A stretch of 64,000 nucleotides of DNA from Costertonia aggregata (GTDB taxonomy: Bacteria > Bacteroidota > Bacteroidia > Flavobacteriales > Flavobacteriaceae): NCBI RefSeq assembly GCF_013402795.1, contig NZ_CP058595.1:2706001-2770000 (forward strand), given 5' to 3'. This document shows, piece after piece, positions 27,353 to 34,963 of the stretch. The position numbers and the translations under genes are program-made. The notes below the pieces were generated by a model. That model was not told where the DNA came from. It saw nothing but the letters and a program-made list of their open reading frames with translations, and searched no databases. The stretch's first letter is position 1. Each line of letters opens with the position of its first letter.

Positions 27353-28132
27353 ATGATTACGTTACATCTAAATGACCAACAAGCAAAAATCGAGGCCGGA
27401 GAACTGGTAAGCTACCAAGTTGATGGTCATGAATATATACACCAAAAGGGCAGCCCGGGATGGCGTAGCTCCGATACGGAGATGTTTCCCATCATAGGGC
27501 CCACCAATGAGGCTGATTTTAGGGTGCAAACCCCAAAGGGAAAAGCTGTTCAGGATCAGCATGGCCTTTTGCGGGAAATGGAATATAGCGTACAGTCAAA
27601 ATCTGAGACCAAAGCTATTTTTATCAAGCGATATAAGGCCAAAACGCAAGTCAAAAACTCAAAATATCCCGATAGGTCAACCGAGAAATTGTTGAGCTGG
27701 CCCTATGATTTCAGTTTCGGGAAAATAATTGAACTGACTTTAAACGGACTCCAAATAACATTTCAGGTCTCTGGGGAAAAAGGGATGCCCTTTATGCTGG
27801 GCTATCATCCTGCTTTTAAACTACACACCAAAAACCCCACTGTTTTTGCAAATGGTAAAGCTATTTCACTAAAAGGGATTTTAGCTGTTGGCAACAGGGC
27901 CATGCCTGTTTTGGATTGTAATGAACTTAGCCTAAAGGATAAAAACGGCATCCGTCTTAAAACAGATGGGTTTCGCCATTTTATGTTATGGACCGAAGTT
28001 CCCAATATGGTGTGTTTGGAGCCCATAACATTTTACCCTTATGCCGTAGAGCAAGAGAATATTCACCAAGGATTTCAACATTTTGGCGATACGCATGAAA
28101 TCTTTAGGGTTCTCATCCAAACGGATAAATAG
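27353..28132 (+). CDS. Aldose 1-epimerase family protein
   Basis: 259 residues, no signal peptide. Beta-sandwich with GSPGWRSSDTEMFPIIGP, QDQHGLLREMEY, FMLGYHPAFKL (catalytic His in GYHP) and MVCLEPITFYP near the end. Mutarotates aldoses or hexose-6-phosphates. It begins 2 bp after the M20 gene, so it is in the same transcript. Confidence 0.9.
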   Translation: MITLHLNDQQAKIEAGELVSYQVDGHEYIHQKGSPGWRSSDTEMFPIIGPTNEADFRVQTPKGKAVQDQHGLLREMEYSVQSKSETKAIFIKRYKAKTQVKNSKYPDRSTEKLLSWPYDFSFGKIIELTLNGLQITFQVSGEKGMPFMLGYHPAFKLHTKNPTVFANGKAISLKGILAVGNRAMPVLDCNELSLKDKNGIRLKTDGFRHFMLWTEVPNMVCLEPITFYPYAVEQENIHQGFQHFGDTHEIFRVLIQTDK

Positions 28133-28143
28133 CATTTTAAACA

Positions 28144-28776
28144 ATGAAAGAGTCTCTGAAACAAAACTTTGGTTATCTTTTTGAAGAGGAGTTATTGCAT
28201 GAAATAGTTGCTTTGGGAATGTTGAAAAAAGTCCCCCAAGGCGAAACAATGATCAATATCGGAGATTTCATTTCCGGGGTGCCATTGTTGTTGGATGGCG
28301 CTATAAAAGTGATGCGGGAAGATGAACTTGGTGACGAACTATTGCTATATTTCATTGAAAGTGGGGATACCTGTGCCATGACTTTTTCATGCTTTATGGG
28401 TACCCGAAAAAGCGATATTAGGGCTGTTGCTGAATCAGACACCCAGGTATTGATGATACCCTTGCAGCAAATGGAGCTATGGATGGCGAAATACAAAACA
28501 TGGCGTAGGTTTATCTTGGATAGCTACCATTCTCGGCTACAGGAACTTTTGGAAACAGTGGACACTTTGGCCTTTATGCGAATGGATGAGCGACTGTTAA
28601 AACACTTGCAGGATAAGGCAAAGGTGAACCATAGCGATGTAATACATACAACACATCAAGAAATTGCCGCTGACCTACATACCTCACGTGTAGTCGTCTC
28701 AAGGCTCTTGAAAAAGATGGAAAAGGAGCATATCATTTCTATGAACAGAAATCAAATCAAGTTGCTTCAGCTTTGA
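28144..28776 (+). CDS. Crp/Fnr-family transcriptional regulator, probable reactive-sulfur sensor
   Basis: 210 residues. N-terminal cyclic-nucleotide-type beta-roll (about 20-110), long dimerisation helix (about 112-150) and a C-terminal winged helix with THQEIAADLHTSRVVVSRLLKKMEKE (170-195). The recognition helix has Arg182 and Arg187 at the places of Crp Arg180 and Arg185, but Val183 where Crp has Glu181, which predicts a half-site other than TGTGA. Two cysteines, Cys77 and Cys83, lie in the beta-roll (DTCAMTFSC). Both downstream genes have a GTAAC-N4-GTTAC palindrome at the activator position, so this protein is the obvious candidate regulator. Sulfur sensing is inference from its targets. 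It starts 11 bp after the epimerase gene. Confidence 0.93.
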   Translation: MKESLKQNFGYLFEEELLHEIVALGMLKKVPQGETMINIGDFISGVPLLLDGAIKVMREDELGDELLLYFIESGDTCAMTFSCFMGTRKSDIRAVAESDTQVLMIPLQQMELWMAKYKTWRRFILDSYHSRLQELLETVDTLAFMRMDERLLKHLQDKAKVNHSDVIHTTHQEIAADLHTSRVVVSRLLKKMEKEHIISMNRNQIKLLQL

Positions 28777-28826
28777 CAATACACCTTGGTCATATGATGA
28801 TCAGCTTTTTATGTGTGTACTTATAG

Positions 28827-28840
28827 GTAACCTTGGTTAC
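28827..28840. promoter_or_regulatory. Candidate Crp/Fnr operator before the SulP gene
   Basis: GTAAC-CTTG-GTTAC, a perfect 5-4-5 palindrome with FNR-like geometry. It ends 22 nt before the -7 box, putting its centre near -41, the class II activator position. No good TTG -33 element is present, as expected of an activator-dependent promoter. The core recurs at 30599-30612. Confidence 0.7.
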
Positions 28841-28862
28841 TTTTACATTTGAGATTTAGGGG

Positions 28863-28870
28863 TATCTTTG
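28863..28870 (+). promoter_or_regulatory. -7 box (TATCTTTG) of the SulP gene, probably leaderless
   Basis: Exact TAnnTTTG match ending 4 nt before the ATG at 28875, so the mRNA probably starts at the start codon. Confidence 0.7.
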
Positions 28871-28874
28871 AACC

Positions 28875-30602
28875 ATGCGAAATATTTTTCCTTTTTTGCA
28901 ATGGTTGTCCGATTACAAGAAATCCGATTTTTCCAAAGATATCATAGCGGGTTTTATCGTGGGTATTGTTTTGGTACCACAGGGTATGGCATATGCTATG
29001 ATCGTTGGGGTGCCACCCGTATATGGGCTTTATGCCGCCTTGGTGCCTTTGGTCGTTTATGCATTGTTGGGCACTTCACGACAGTTGGCCGTAGGGCCTG
29101 TAGCCATGGATTCCCTCTTGGTCGCGGCTGGCCTGGGCACATTCTACACCGTTGGGGAACAAAACTACATAGCTTTGGTTTTGCTGTTGGCGTTAATGGT
29201 GGGCGTTATCCAATTGTTATTGGGTGTTCTCAGAATGGGGTTTTTGGTAAATTTTTTATCGAGGCCCGTTATCAGTGGTTTTACGTCTGCAGCGGCCATA
29301 ATCATAATTTTTAGTCAATTAAAGCATTTGTTGGGCGCTCCGATAAAGAGCGATAACAAATTTCATCGGTTGGTCTTAAATGCCGTAGATGCCTTTCCCC
29401 AAATGAATGTTTATGATTTTGGTATCGGTTTGGCAGGTATCGTTATTATTGTTCTGTTAAAAAAGATACATAAAAGGATTCCCTCTATATTGATTGTAGT
29501 TGTTTTAGGGCTGTTGGGGATGTATTTTTTTGGTTCAAAGGAATATGGAATCGTTATTTTGGGGGCAATTCCGTCAGGTTTGCCAAGCTTTCAAATACCG
29601 GAGATTACGTTTGAAAACATGAAAAATATATGGCCTGTTGCCCTTACTTTGGCTTTGGTAGGGTATTTAGAGGCCATATCAATCGGTAAGTCTTTAGAGG
29701 AAAAATCGGGCCGGGAAACCATAGACGCCAATAAAGAACTATTGGCTTTGGGTACATCTAATATATTGGGTTCATTTTTCCAATCGTTTCCCATTACGGC
29801 AAGTTTTTCAAGATCGGCAATTAATCAACAAGCTGGTGCTAAAACCAATTTTGCGGGTATATGCAGTGTATGTATGGTGCTTGTAACGTTACTGTATTTA
29901 ATTCCTTTTTTTTATTATTTGCCCAAGGCTATTTTGGCTTCGATCATAATGGTATCGGTTTTTGGACTGATTGATGTCACTTATGCCAAAAGCCTATGGA
30001 AATACAGAAAAGACGAACTATTGGTGCTTTTGGTCACGTTTTGCATTACTTTGTTTGTTGGCATAACGCAAGGTATTCTTTCCGGGGTTTTACTTTCACT
30101 GTTATTGATGGTCTATAGAACGTCCAAACCACATTTTGCCGTTTTGGGCAATATAAAAGGCTCTGACTATTACAAAAATGTGAATCGGTTCAAAGATGAA
30201 CTTCAAATGCGGGACGACCTATTGATCGTTCGTTTTGATTCCCAATTATACTTTGGGAATTCCTCTTATTTCAAAAATCAATTATTAAAAAATATCCATT
30301 TAAAGGGTAAAGCGTTAAAAGGGGTGATCCTAAATGCCGAAGCCATCAATTATATTGATTCTACCGCGGCCAATATGCTGATTAAGGTAATTAAGGAAAT
30401 CCACGAAAAAAACCTACAGTTTTATATTGCCGGGGCTATTGGACCAACGAGGGATATTATTTTTAGCAGTGGTATTGTCAAAGAACTGAACAAAGAGTTT
30501 TTATTTGTAAAAACAAAGGATGCAGTGGCCTATTTTGACGATCCTAAATCAATTTCTGACGATTGGCATAAGGTCGCCTACCAAAATATAACCCAGGGGT
30601 AA
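28875..30602 (+). CDS. SulP-family inorganic anion transporter with STAS domain
   Basis: 575 residues. Membrane domain of about 12-14 helices (residues 20-415) with the family stretches VPQGMAYAMIVGVPPVYGLYAA and SFFQSFPITASFSRSAIN, then a cytoplasmic STAS domain (about 440-560). SulP proteins move sulfate, bicarbonate or other anions across the inner membrane. Its place between a Crp/Fnr regulator and a CstB-like persulfide enzyme suggests sulfate, sulfite or thiosulfate. The stop codon lies inside the operator of the next gene, so that gene has its own control. Confidence 0.94.
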   Translation: MRNIFPFLQWLSDYKKSDFSKDIIAGFIVGIVLVPQGMAYAMIVGVPPVYGLYAALVPLVVYALLGTSRQLAVGPVAMDSLLVAAGLGTFYTVGEQNYIALVLLLALMVGVIQLLLGVLRMGFLVNFLSRPVISGFTSAAAIIIIFSQLKHLLGAPIKSDNKFHRLVLNAVDAFPQMNVYDFGIGLAGIVIIVLLKKIHKRIPSILIVVVLGLLGMYFFGSKEYGIVILGAIPSGLPSFQIPEITFENMKNIWPVALTLALVGYLEAISIGKSLEEKSGRETIDANKELLALGTSNILGSFFQSFPITASFSRSAINQQAGAKTNFAGICSVCMVLVTLLYLIPFFYYLPKAILASIIMVSVFGLIDVTYAKSLWKYRKDELLVLLVTFCITLFVGITQGILSGVLLSLLLMVYRTSKPHFAVLGNIKGSDYYKNVNRFKDELQMRDDLLIVRFDSQLYFGNSSYFKNQLLKNIHLKGKALKGVILNAEAINYIDSTAANMLIKVIKEIHEKNLQFYIAGAIGPTRDIIFSSGIVKELNKEFLFVKTKDAVAYFDDPKSISDDWHKVAYQNITQG

Positions 30603-30614
30603 CTTTGGTTACCC
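30597..30614. promoter_or_regulatory. Candidate Crp/Fnr operator before the CstB-like gene
   Basis: GGGTAAC-TTTG-GTTACCC, a perfect 7-4-7 palindrome sharing the core GGTAACyTTGGTTAC with the site before the SulP gene. Its 14-bp core (30599-30612) ends 22 nt before the box TATTTTTA (30635-30642), the same distance as at the SulP gene. It overlaps the SulP stop codon. Confidence 0.72.
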
Positions 30615-30634
30615 TGAATATAGTCTAATTGAAT

Positions 30635-30642
30635 TATTTTTA
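30635..30642 (+). promoter_or_regulatory. -7 box (TATTTTTA) of the CstB-like gene
   Basis: Seven of eight matches to TAnnTTTG, placed relative to the upstream palindrome exactly as the box of the SulP gene. Gives a leader of about 22 nt. Confidence 0.5.
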
Positions 30643-30668
30643 CAATGTGTATCTAAAGCAGATAAATT

Positions 30669-32084
30669 ATGAAAATAGAACAGATTTATACAGGATGTTT
30701 GGCCCAAGGGGCGTATTATATTGAAAGTGAGGGCGAAGTTGCTATCATAGATCCCTTGCGTGAGGTAGAGCCGTATATAAAACGTGCTAAGGATGCCGAT
30801 GCCAAGATCAAGTACATTTTTGAAACACATTTTCACGCTGATTTTGTTAGTGGTCATGTGACGCTATCCGAAAAATCGGGTGCACCGATTGTATACGGGC
30901 CCAATGCGAATCCCTCCTTTGATGCCATTATTGCGACGGACGGTCAAGAATTTCAATTGGGCAATATTACGATTACCGCATTGCACACTCCGGGGCATAC
31001 CATGGAAAGTACAACATATCTCTTGCGTGATGCCCACGGAAAGGACCATGCGATTTTTTCCGGTGACACTCTATTTTTAGGCGACGTAGGAAGACCAGAC
31101 TTGGCCCAGAAAGCTGCCAGTATGACCAAGGAAGACCTAGCAGGCATTCTTTATGATAGCTTACGCGAAAAAATCATGCCTTTGGCAGACGATGTGATCG
31201 TTTATCCGGCACATGGCGCAGGTTCGGCCTGTGGTAAAAATATGATGAAGGAAACGGTAGATACTTTGGGCAACCAAAAAAAAATGAATTATGCGCTTAG
31301 AGCCGATATGACCAAAGCGGAGTTCATACAAGAGGTTACCGACGGTTTGTTACCACCGCCAAAATACTTTCCGTTGAACGTTAAAATGAACAAGGAGGGT
31401 TATGAGGATATCGCAACCGTGCTGGACAGGGGAACCCGGGCATTGTCTCCGGACGAATTTGAAGAGGCGGCCAACGAGACCGAAGCTTTGGTACTTGATG
31501 TAAGGCACCAAGACGAGTTTGTAAATAAACATATACCTAGATCAATTTTTATTGGCCTTAACGGCGATTTTGCACCATGGGTAGGGGCTTTGATAGCAGA
31601 TACCAAACAACCCTTACTTTTGGTTACTCCCCAAGGTAAGGAGGAAGAGACCGTGACAAGGCTTTCCAGGGTGGGTTTTGATGGTACAATTGGCTATTTA
31701 AGTGGGGGTATTTCTGCTTGGATAGAAGCAGGTAAAGAAAAAGATTCAATAATTTCAATCATGGCCTCTGAAGTCAAGGACAGGTTAAAAACCGATAAAA
31801 TTCCATTCTTTGATGTTAGAAAAGATGGCGAATACCAGTCAGAACACGTTTTGGATGCCAAACATGCCCCACTAAGCAATATCAATGAATACTTATCGGA
31901 ATTTCCAAAAGACAAGCCCTTCTTTGTTCATTGTGCCGGGGGATATCGTTCTGTAATTGCTGCCTCTATCTTAAAGAGTAGGGGAATTCACAATCTAATT
32001 GATATTAAAGGCGGTTTTGGAGCAATCAAAACTACTGGACTGCCAATTACGGATTACGTATGCCCTACTACATTGAAAAACTGA
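30669..32084 (+). CDS. CstB-like persulfide dioxygenase / rhodanese fusion
   Basis: 471 residues in three parts. (1) Metallo-beta-lactamase domain (1-240) with ETHFHADFVSGH (His54, His56, His63), TPGHTMEST (His110), SGDTLFLGDVGRPDLA (Asp133) and YPAHGAGS (His182), the persulfide-dioxygenase pattern. (2) A rhodanese domain (about 260-355) whose loop reads LLLVTPQGKEEE, with no catalytic Cys. (3) A complete rhodanese domain (about 365-460) with FFVHCAGGYRS (Cys422). This order matches staphylococcal CstB, which turns low-molecular-weight persulfides into thiosulfate. Here it should oxidise and transfer sulfane sulfur in the cytoplasm. It has its own operator and promoter within the Crp/Fnr-SulP cluster. 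Confidence 0.9.
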   Translation: MKIEQIYTGCLAQGAYYIESEGEVAIIDPLREVEPYIKRAKDADAKIKYIFETHFHADFVSGHVTLSEKSGAPIVYGPNANPSFDAIIATDGQEFQLGNITITALHTPGHTMESTTYLLRDAHGKDHAIFSGDTLFLGDVGRPDLAQKAASMTKEDLAGILYDSLREKIMPLADDVIVYPAHGAGSACGKNMMKETVDTLGNQKKMNYALRADMTKAEFIQEVTDGLLPPPKYFPLNVKMNKEGYEDIATVLDRGTRALSPDEFEEAANETEALVLDVRHQDEFVNKHIPRSIFIGLNGDFAPWVGALIADTKQPLLLVTPQGKEEETVTRLSRVGFDGTIGYLSGGISAWIEAGKEKDSIISIMASEVKDRLKTDKIPFFDVRKDGEYQSEHVLDAKHAPLSNINEYLSEFPKDKPFFVHCAGGYRSVIAASILKSRGIHNLIDIKGGFGAIKTTGLPITDYVCPTTLKN

Positions 32085-32170
32085 TATTTGTCATATTGTT
32101 TTTTATAGTTACACATTACTTTTACTTCATAAAAACAATTTGATTTTTTTGTTTTCTAAAGTAGTATAGT

Positions 32171-32302
32171 ATGAAAAATCTAATCCCTTTGGTAAATTGG
32201 AGTAATGGTATAGTCATGATCGCTGTTTTTGCAGTTGTAGTGGTTCTTTTGATTGCCGTTATGTTTAATTTGATAAACAGCGGAAAGAAAAAAGAATCCT
32301 AA
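32171..32302 (+). CDS. Small single-helix membrane protein (43 residues)
   Basis: Read by eye: ATG at 32171, TAA at 32300. Sequence features are NLIPLVNWSNG, one long hydrophobic helix (about 14-35) and a basic tail SGKKKES. It follows the CstB-like gene by 86 bp. Real-looking and typical of small flavobacterial membrane proteins; function unknown, possibly connected with the sulfur cluster. Confidence 0.65.
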   Translation: MKNLIPLVNWSNGIVMIAVFAVVVVLLIAVMFNLINSGKKKES

Positions 32303-32441
32303 TCACTCACTTTTCTTTACAAACCTTGACTATATAAGCCTATAAAATGTTAAATTCGTTTTTTTAGGTCGATTTTTATGTTGATAACATAAATGTTAAG
32401 AAAATCTTAATGTAATTTTGACGTTGAACGAATATATTTAA

Positions 32442-32449
32442 TACCTTTA
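32442..32449 (+). promoter_or_regulatory. -7 box (TACCTTTA) of the 59-residue membrane protein gene
   Basis: TTTTG at 32416-32420, 21 nt, TACCTTTA, then 21 nt to the ATG at 32471. Confidence 0.4.
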
Positions 32450-32470
32450 AGTAGGGTTTGTATTACAATA

Positions 32471-32650
32471 ATGAAGAAATTTATTGAACGAGTCGGAGCA
32501 ATGAACTGTATTATGCTCTTGGTAGTCTTATCCATCATTATAGTGTCAGAGTATTTGTTCCTGAACGGTAAAAAACTAGATGCCATATTTATCGCTTTCT
32601 GGGCACCAACGATTTTAGGTTTTATGAACTATTTAAAGTATAAGAAATAG
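32471..32650 (+). CDS. Small two-helix membrane protein (59 residues)
   Basis: Read by eye: ATG at 32471, TAG at 32648-32650. It begins MKKFIERVGAMNC and has two hydrophobic segments (about 12-32 and 37-53) separated by NGKKLDA, and a basic end. A promoter box lies upstream. Its stop codon overlaps the GTG of the next small frame. Function unknown. Confidence 0.65.
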   Translation: MKKFIERVGAMNCIMLLVVLSIIIVSEYLFLNGKKLDAIFIAFWAPTILGFMNYLKYKK

Positions 32651-32745
32651 TGGATTTTGTTTTGATATATTCTATAATAGTGGCCATCATATTTATGATA
32701 TGGCTTCTTTTTATCGTGCGGATGTATCGAAAATTAAAGGATTAA
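32650..32745 (+). CDS. Possible coupled micro-protein (31 residues, GTG start)
   Basis: A GTG whose first base is the last base of the preceding TAG opens a frame with one hydrophobic helix (VLIYSIIVAIIFMIWLLFIV) and a basic end RMYRKLKD. The overlap favours translational coupling. It ends 4 nt inside the convergent exonuclease gene. Short, so uncertain. Confidence 0.4.
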   Translation: MDFVLIYSIIVAIIFMIWLLFIVRMYRKLKD

Positions 32746-34136
32746 ACTTGGATTTGTTCCACGTTGTTTTTCCCTAGTTCAAATATAGATTTTGGGTGTT
32801 TTCTCACGTACGATTCAATTATTCGTTGGGTTTCCATCGTATTTTGCTGAGGTATCAAAAACGATTCAATTTCGTCCAAATACGATACTGCTATATTCTT
32901 GGATATATATCCAAAACCAATATACAAACCGTTCCGTACCAATACAAAGGCATCCTCATCAGCTGTTCTTCCTTTTGATTTAATAGTAAAATCGGTTTTT
33001 GTTTCTTTTAAAAAGCCAATAGCCTTTTGCACGCGAAGATTGTATTTAGTCAATTGTTCAATGTTGGAACAAATACCGATACACTGTTTGATTTTGTAAT
33101 GGGAACAAGTGGTCACATTTTCCTGTAAGTGGCAGTATTTGGGGCAGAGTTCAAAAGTATCGCATATCTTTTCCAAAAATTGCCTGCAATCGGTTAAACT
33201 GTAAAAAACCGTTAGGGGATTAGGGGCCATTTTAATTTTGTTGTAGGCCAAATGCAAAACTCCTTTTCGGTCCTCATAGCTAAAGATACCATATCGCTGA
33301 ACATTTCTTTTTTGTGCCCGATTGAATTTTGGATAGTGTTTTTTTATTTCAGAGGATTCCTGCAATAGGGCGATAAGTTCATTTCCGGTTTCTTCAAAAT
33401 CCAAGAGATATGTTTCTGAACAGAGTGCCAATTCTTTGGTAGCTTTATCGTAAAAATGGCTTAATACCCTTTTCTTTATGTTTATGGCCTTCCCCACGTA
33501 AATAATCTTTCCCTTTTGATTTTTAAAATAATAAACACCGGGCGTAGTGGGTAATTTTTCAAATTCCGTTTTAGGAAGCGCAGGAGGTAAGGTAGTTTCT
33601 TGAGACCGGGCATTCAAAAAAGCCTTAAATACTTTTTCGGCATTTTGAGCACGCAATAACTTATGAAACAAAAGCAAGGTAGCATGGGCATCGCCACGGG
33701 CACGATGCCTGTCTGTTAGGGGAATACCAATAGCCGAACATAATTTTCCCAAGCTGTATGAATGGTATCCCGGGAGTAATTTTCGGGACAATCGTACCGT
33801 GCAGAGTTTTTTTAGGGAGAAATCATGGCCAATTTGTTTGAACTCGTTTTTAATGACGTTATAATCAAAATTTACGCTATGGGCCACAAAAATACTATCC
33901 TTTGTAATTTCGAGTATTCTCGGAGCAATTTCATTTAGTAGAGGGGCATTGCGAACCATATTGTCATCTATACCCGTGAGACCGGTAATGAAAAGAGGGA
34001 TGTCACACTCGGGATTGACCAAAGAGGTAAACTCATCTACGATTTGATGACCATCAAACCTAAAAATGGAGATTTCGGTAATGCGATTGCCTCTTATACC
34101 GTTTCCCGTAGTTTCTATATCAACAATGCTGTACAA
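32742..34136 (-). CDS. DEDDh exonuclease / GIY-YIG endonuclease fusion
   Basis: 464 residues. The N-terminal domain is a DnaQ-like 3'-5' exonuclease: DIETTG (Asp6, Glu8), HSVNFDYNV (Asp91) and HRARGDAHAT (His144, Asp149). A UvrC-type GIY-YIG domain starts near 199 (GVYYFKNQKGKIIYVGKAINIKKR), followed by a UvrC/Cho-like region with a Cys cluster (CPKYCHL, CSHYKIKQCIGIC). It has no HhH or second nuclease domain. Likely a DNA-repair nuclease of the epsilon/Cho fusion type found in several phyla. Single gene. Confidence 0.92.
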   Translation of the reverse strand: MYSIVDIETTGNGIRGNRITEISIFRFDGHQIVDEFTSLVNPECDIPLFITGLTGIDDNMVRNAPLLNEIAPRILEITKDSIFVAHSVNFDYNVIKNEFKQIGHDFSLKKLCTVRLSRKLLPGYHSYSLGKLCSAIGIPLTDRHRARGDAHATLLLFHKLLRAQNAEKVFKAFLNARSQETTLPPALPKTEFEKLPTTPGVYYFKNQKGKIIYVGKAINIKKRVLSHFYDKATKELALCSETYLLDFEETGNELIALLQESSEIKKHYPKFNRAQKRNVQRYGIFSYEDRKGVLHLAYNKIKMAPNPLTVFYSLTDCRQFLEKICDTFELCPKYCHLQENVTTCSHYKIKQCIGICSNIEQLTKYNLRVQKAIGFLKETKTDFTIKSKGRTADEDAFVLVRNGLYIGFGYISKNIAVSYLDEIESFLIPQQNTMETQRIIESYVRKHPKSIFELGKNNVEQIQV

Positions 34137-34278
34137 CCTTTATAGTCTACTTTGATTAAAGTTTAAAGTTAGTGAATAGTACACACGAATTATGTTAAAG
34201 TAAATGACCGTTCAAAGTCGATTTTTTTGAGATTGGGGAAGTCGCATCGTTATTTTTAACGGGCTATTACCGAAAACC

Positions 34279-34316
34279 AAAATTTCAATCCAAAGTATTT
34301 AATATTGAAATTTTGA
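34279..34316. repeat. Inverted repeat, 12-bp arms
   Basis: CAAAATTTCAAT, 14 nt, ATTGAAATTTTG, perfect arms. It could be a weak bidirectional terminator for the exonuclease or tmRNA side; function unknown. Confidence 0.6.
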
Positions 34317-34319
34317 CTT

Positions 34320-34336
34320 TTGTGGAGCCGGATGGG
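34320..34336 (-). repeat. Partial copy of the tmRNA 3' end
   Basis: Read on the minus strand, CCCATCCGGCTCCACAA resembles the tmRNA end CCCTCCGGCTCCACGA, with an identical 11-base core TCCGGCTCCAC, in the same direction and about 170 bp downstream of it. Possible remnant of an integration (att) site. Confidence 0.4.
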
Positions 34337-34447
34337 TTACCTTGGGTGTTCCGAAAAGCTTCGGTCCTGTAAATGAAAAAGCCATGCGCTGCGCGCTTGT
34401 TTTTACGCTTTACTCCGAAAATCGAGTTTGTTCGATTTTTTCGTAAA

Positions 34448-34475
34448 ACAAAAAAACCGCACCTTGTGGTACGGC
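34448..34475 (-). terminator. Terminator of the tmRNA gene
   Basis: On the minus strand CCGTACC, loop ACAA, GGTGCGG (one G-T pair), followed by a T run, starting 17 nt after the mature tmRNA end. Confidence 0.85.
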
Positions 34476-34490
34476 TTTTTCGCTCAATCG

Positions 34491-34886
34491 TGGAGCCGGA
34501 GGGATTCGAACCCTCGTCCAAACAAGCAATTACAATACTTTCTACATGTTTAGTTTTCAATTGGTTTTCGATGCACGACCGACCGAAAACCGCCTATCGT
34601 ACACTTAGCTTCTTAAAGTTTTAGTGTCATTGTCAAAGCGAACAACAACCTTATGTTGACTTTTCTGGTGCTCCTAAACGGGTCGCCATCAACAAGGGCT
34701 ACCCAGGAACATCTCGCTTCCCTACCTTGTAAGGACGAGGCATATCCTACTATAATTCAGATTATGCGGCAAGAGCGTAATTATTATCGCCAATTAAAAG
34801 TGTGAAGTATGATATTAACGAGCTGTACCCCAGCGCTCGACATGCTTACATTGCCATTGGTCTCGCTGTCAAAACCAGTCGGCCCC
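34491..34886 (-). ncRNA. ssrA: tmRNA (one-piece)
   Basis: 396 nt. The 5' end GGGGCCGACTGG and the 3' end CGGCTCC-A form a 7-bp acceptor stem with one G-U pair; the T-arm GGTTCGAATCC is present, and CCA is not encoded. The tag frame (34762-34791) reads GDNNYALAA then TAA, the flavobacterial form of the proteolysis tag. tmRNA rescues stalled ribosomes with SmpB and marks the products for degradation. It is transcribed from a promoter about 150 nt upstream through a structured leader, and ends at a clear terminator. Confidence 0.97.
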
Positions 34887-34901
34887 ATAACCAGAAATGT
34901 C

Positions 34902-34921
34902 ATTCCCGTGAAGAAGGGAAT
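34902..34921 (-). other. Hairpin just upstream of mature tmRNA
   Basis: ATTCCC, 8-nt loop, GGGAAT, ending 15 nt before the tmRNA 5' end. Plausible landmark for 5' processing. Confidence 0.4.
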
Positions 34922-34963
34922 CTGTTGAGTCAATTCTGATTGTTTTTTCAAAGAACTCGTATT

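Larger units (their letters stand above)
34137..34447. other. Intergenic region between the nuclease gene and the tmRNA terminator
   Basis: No gene found. Holds a 12-bp inverted repeat (34279-34316) and a partial copy of the tmRNA 3' end (34320-34336). Frames on both strands across 34285-34624 are artefacts that read through the tmRNA. Confidence 0.6.

Noticed and set aside
28868-29314. 148-codon plus-strand frame starting 7 nt before the SulP gene
   Set aside because: Out of frame within the SulP coding region, with aromatic/Gly/Arg-rich shadow composition.
32449-32459. AAGTAGGGTTT, similar to the ECF-type motif
   Set aside because: It overlaps a normal -7 box and lies only about 12 nt before a start codon, too close to be a -35 element; probably chance.
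34285-34624. Open frames on both strands over the tmRNA 3' end, with EGFEPS-like and NPSGST-like peptides
   Set aside because: These are well-known artefacts of reading through tRNA-like T-arms and the acceptor region; the DNA is the ssrA gene and its terminator.
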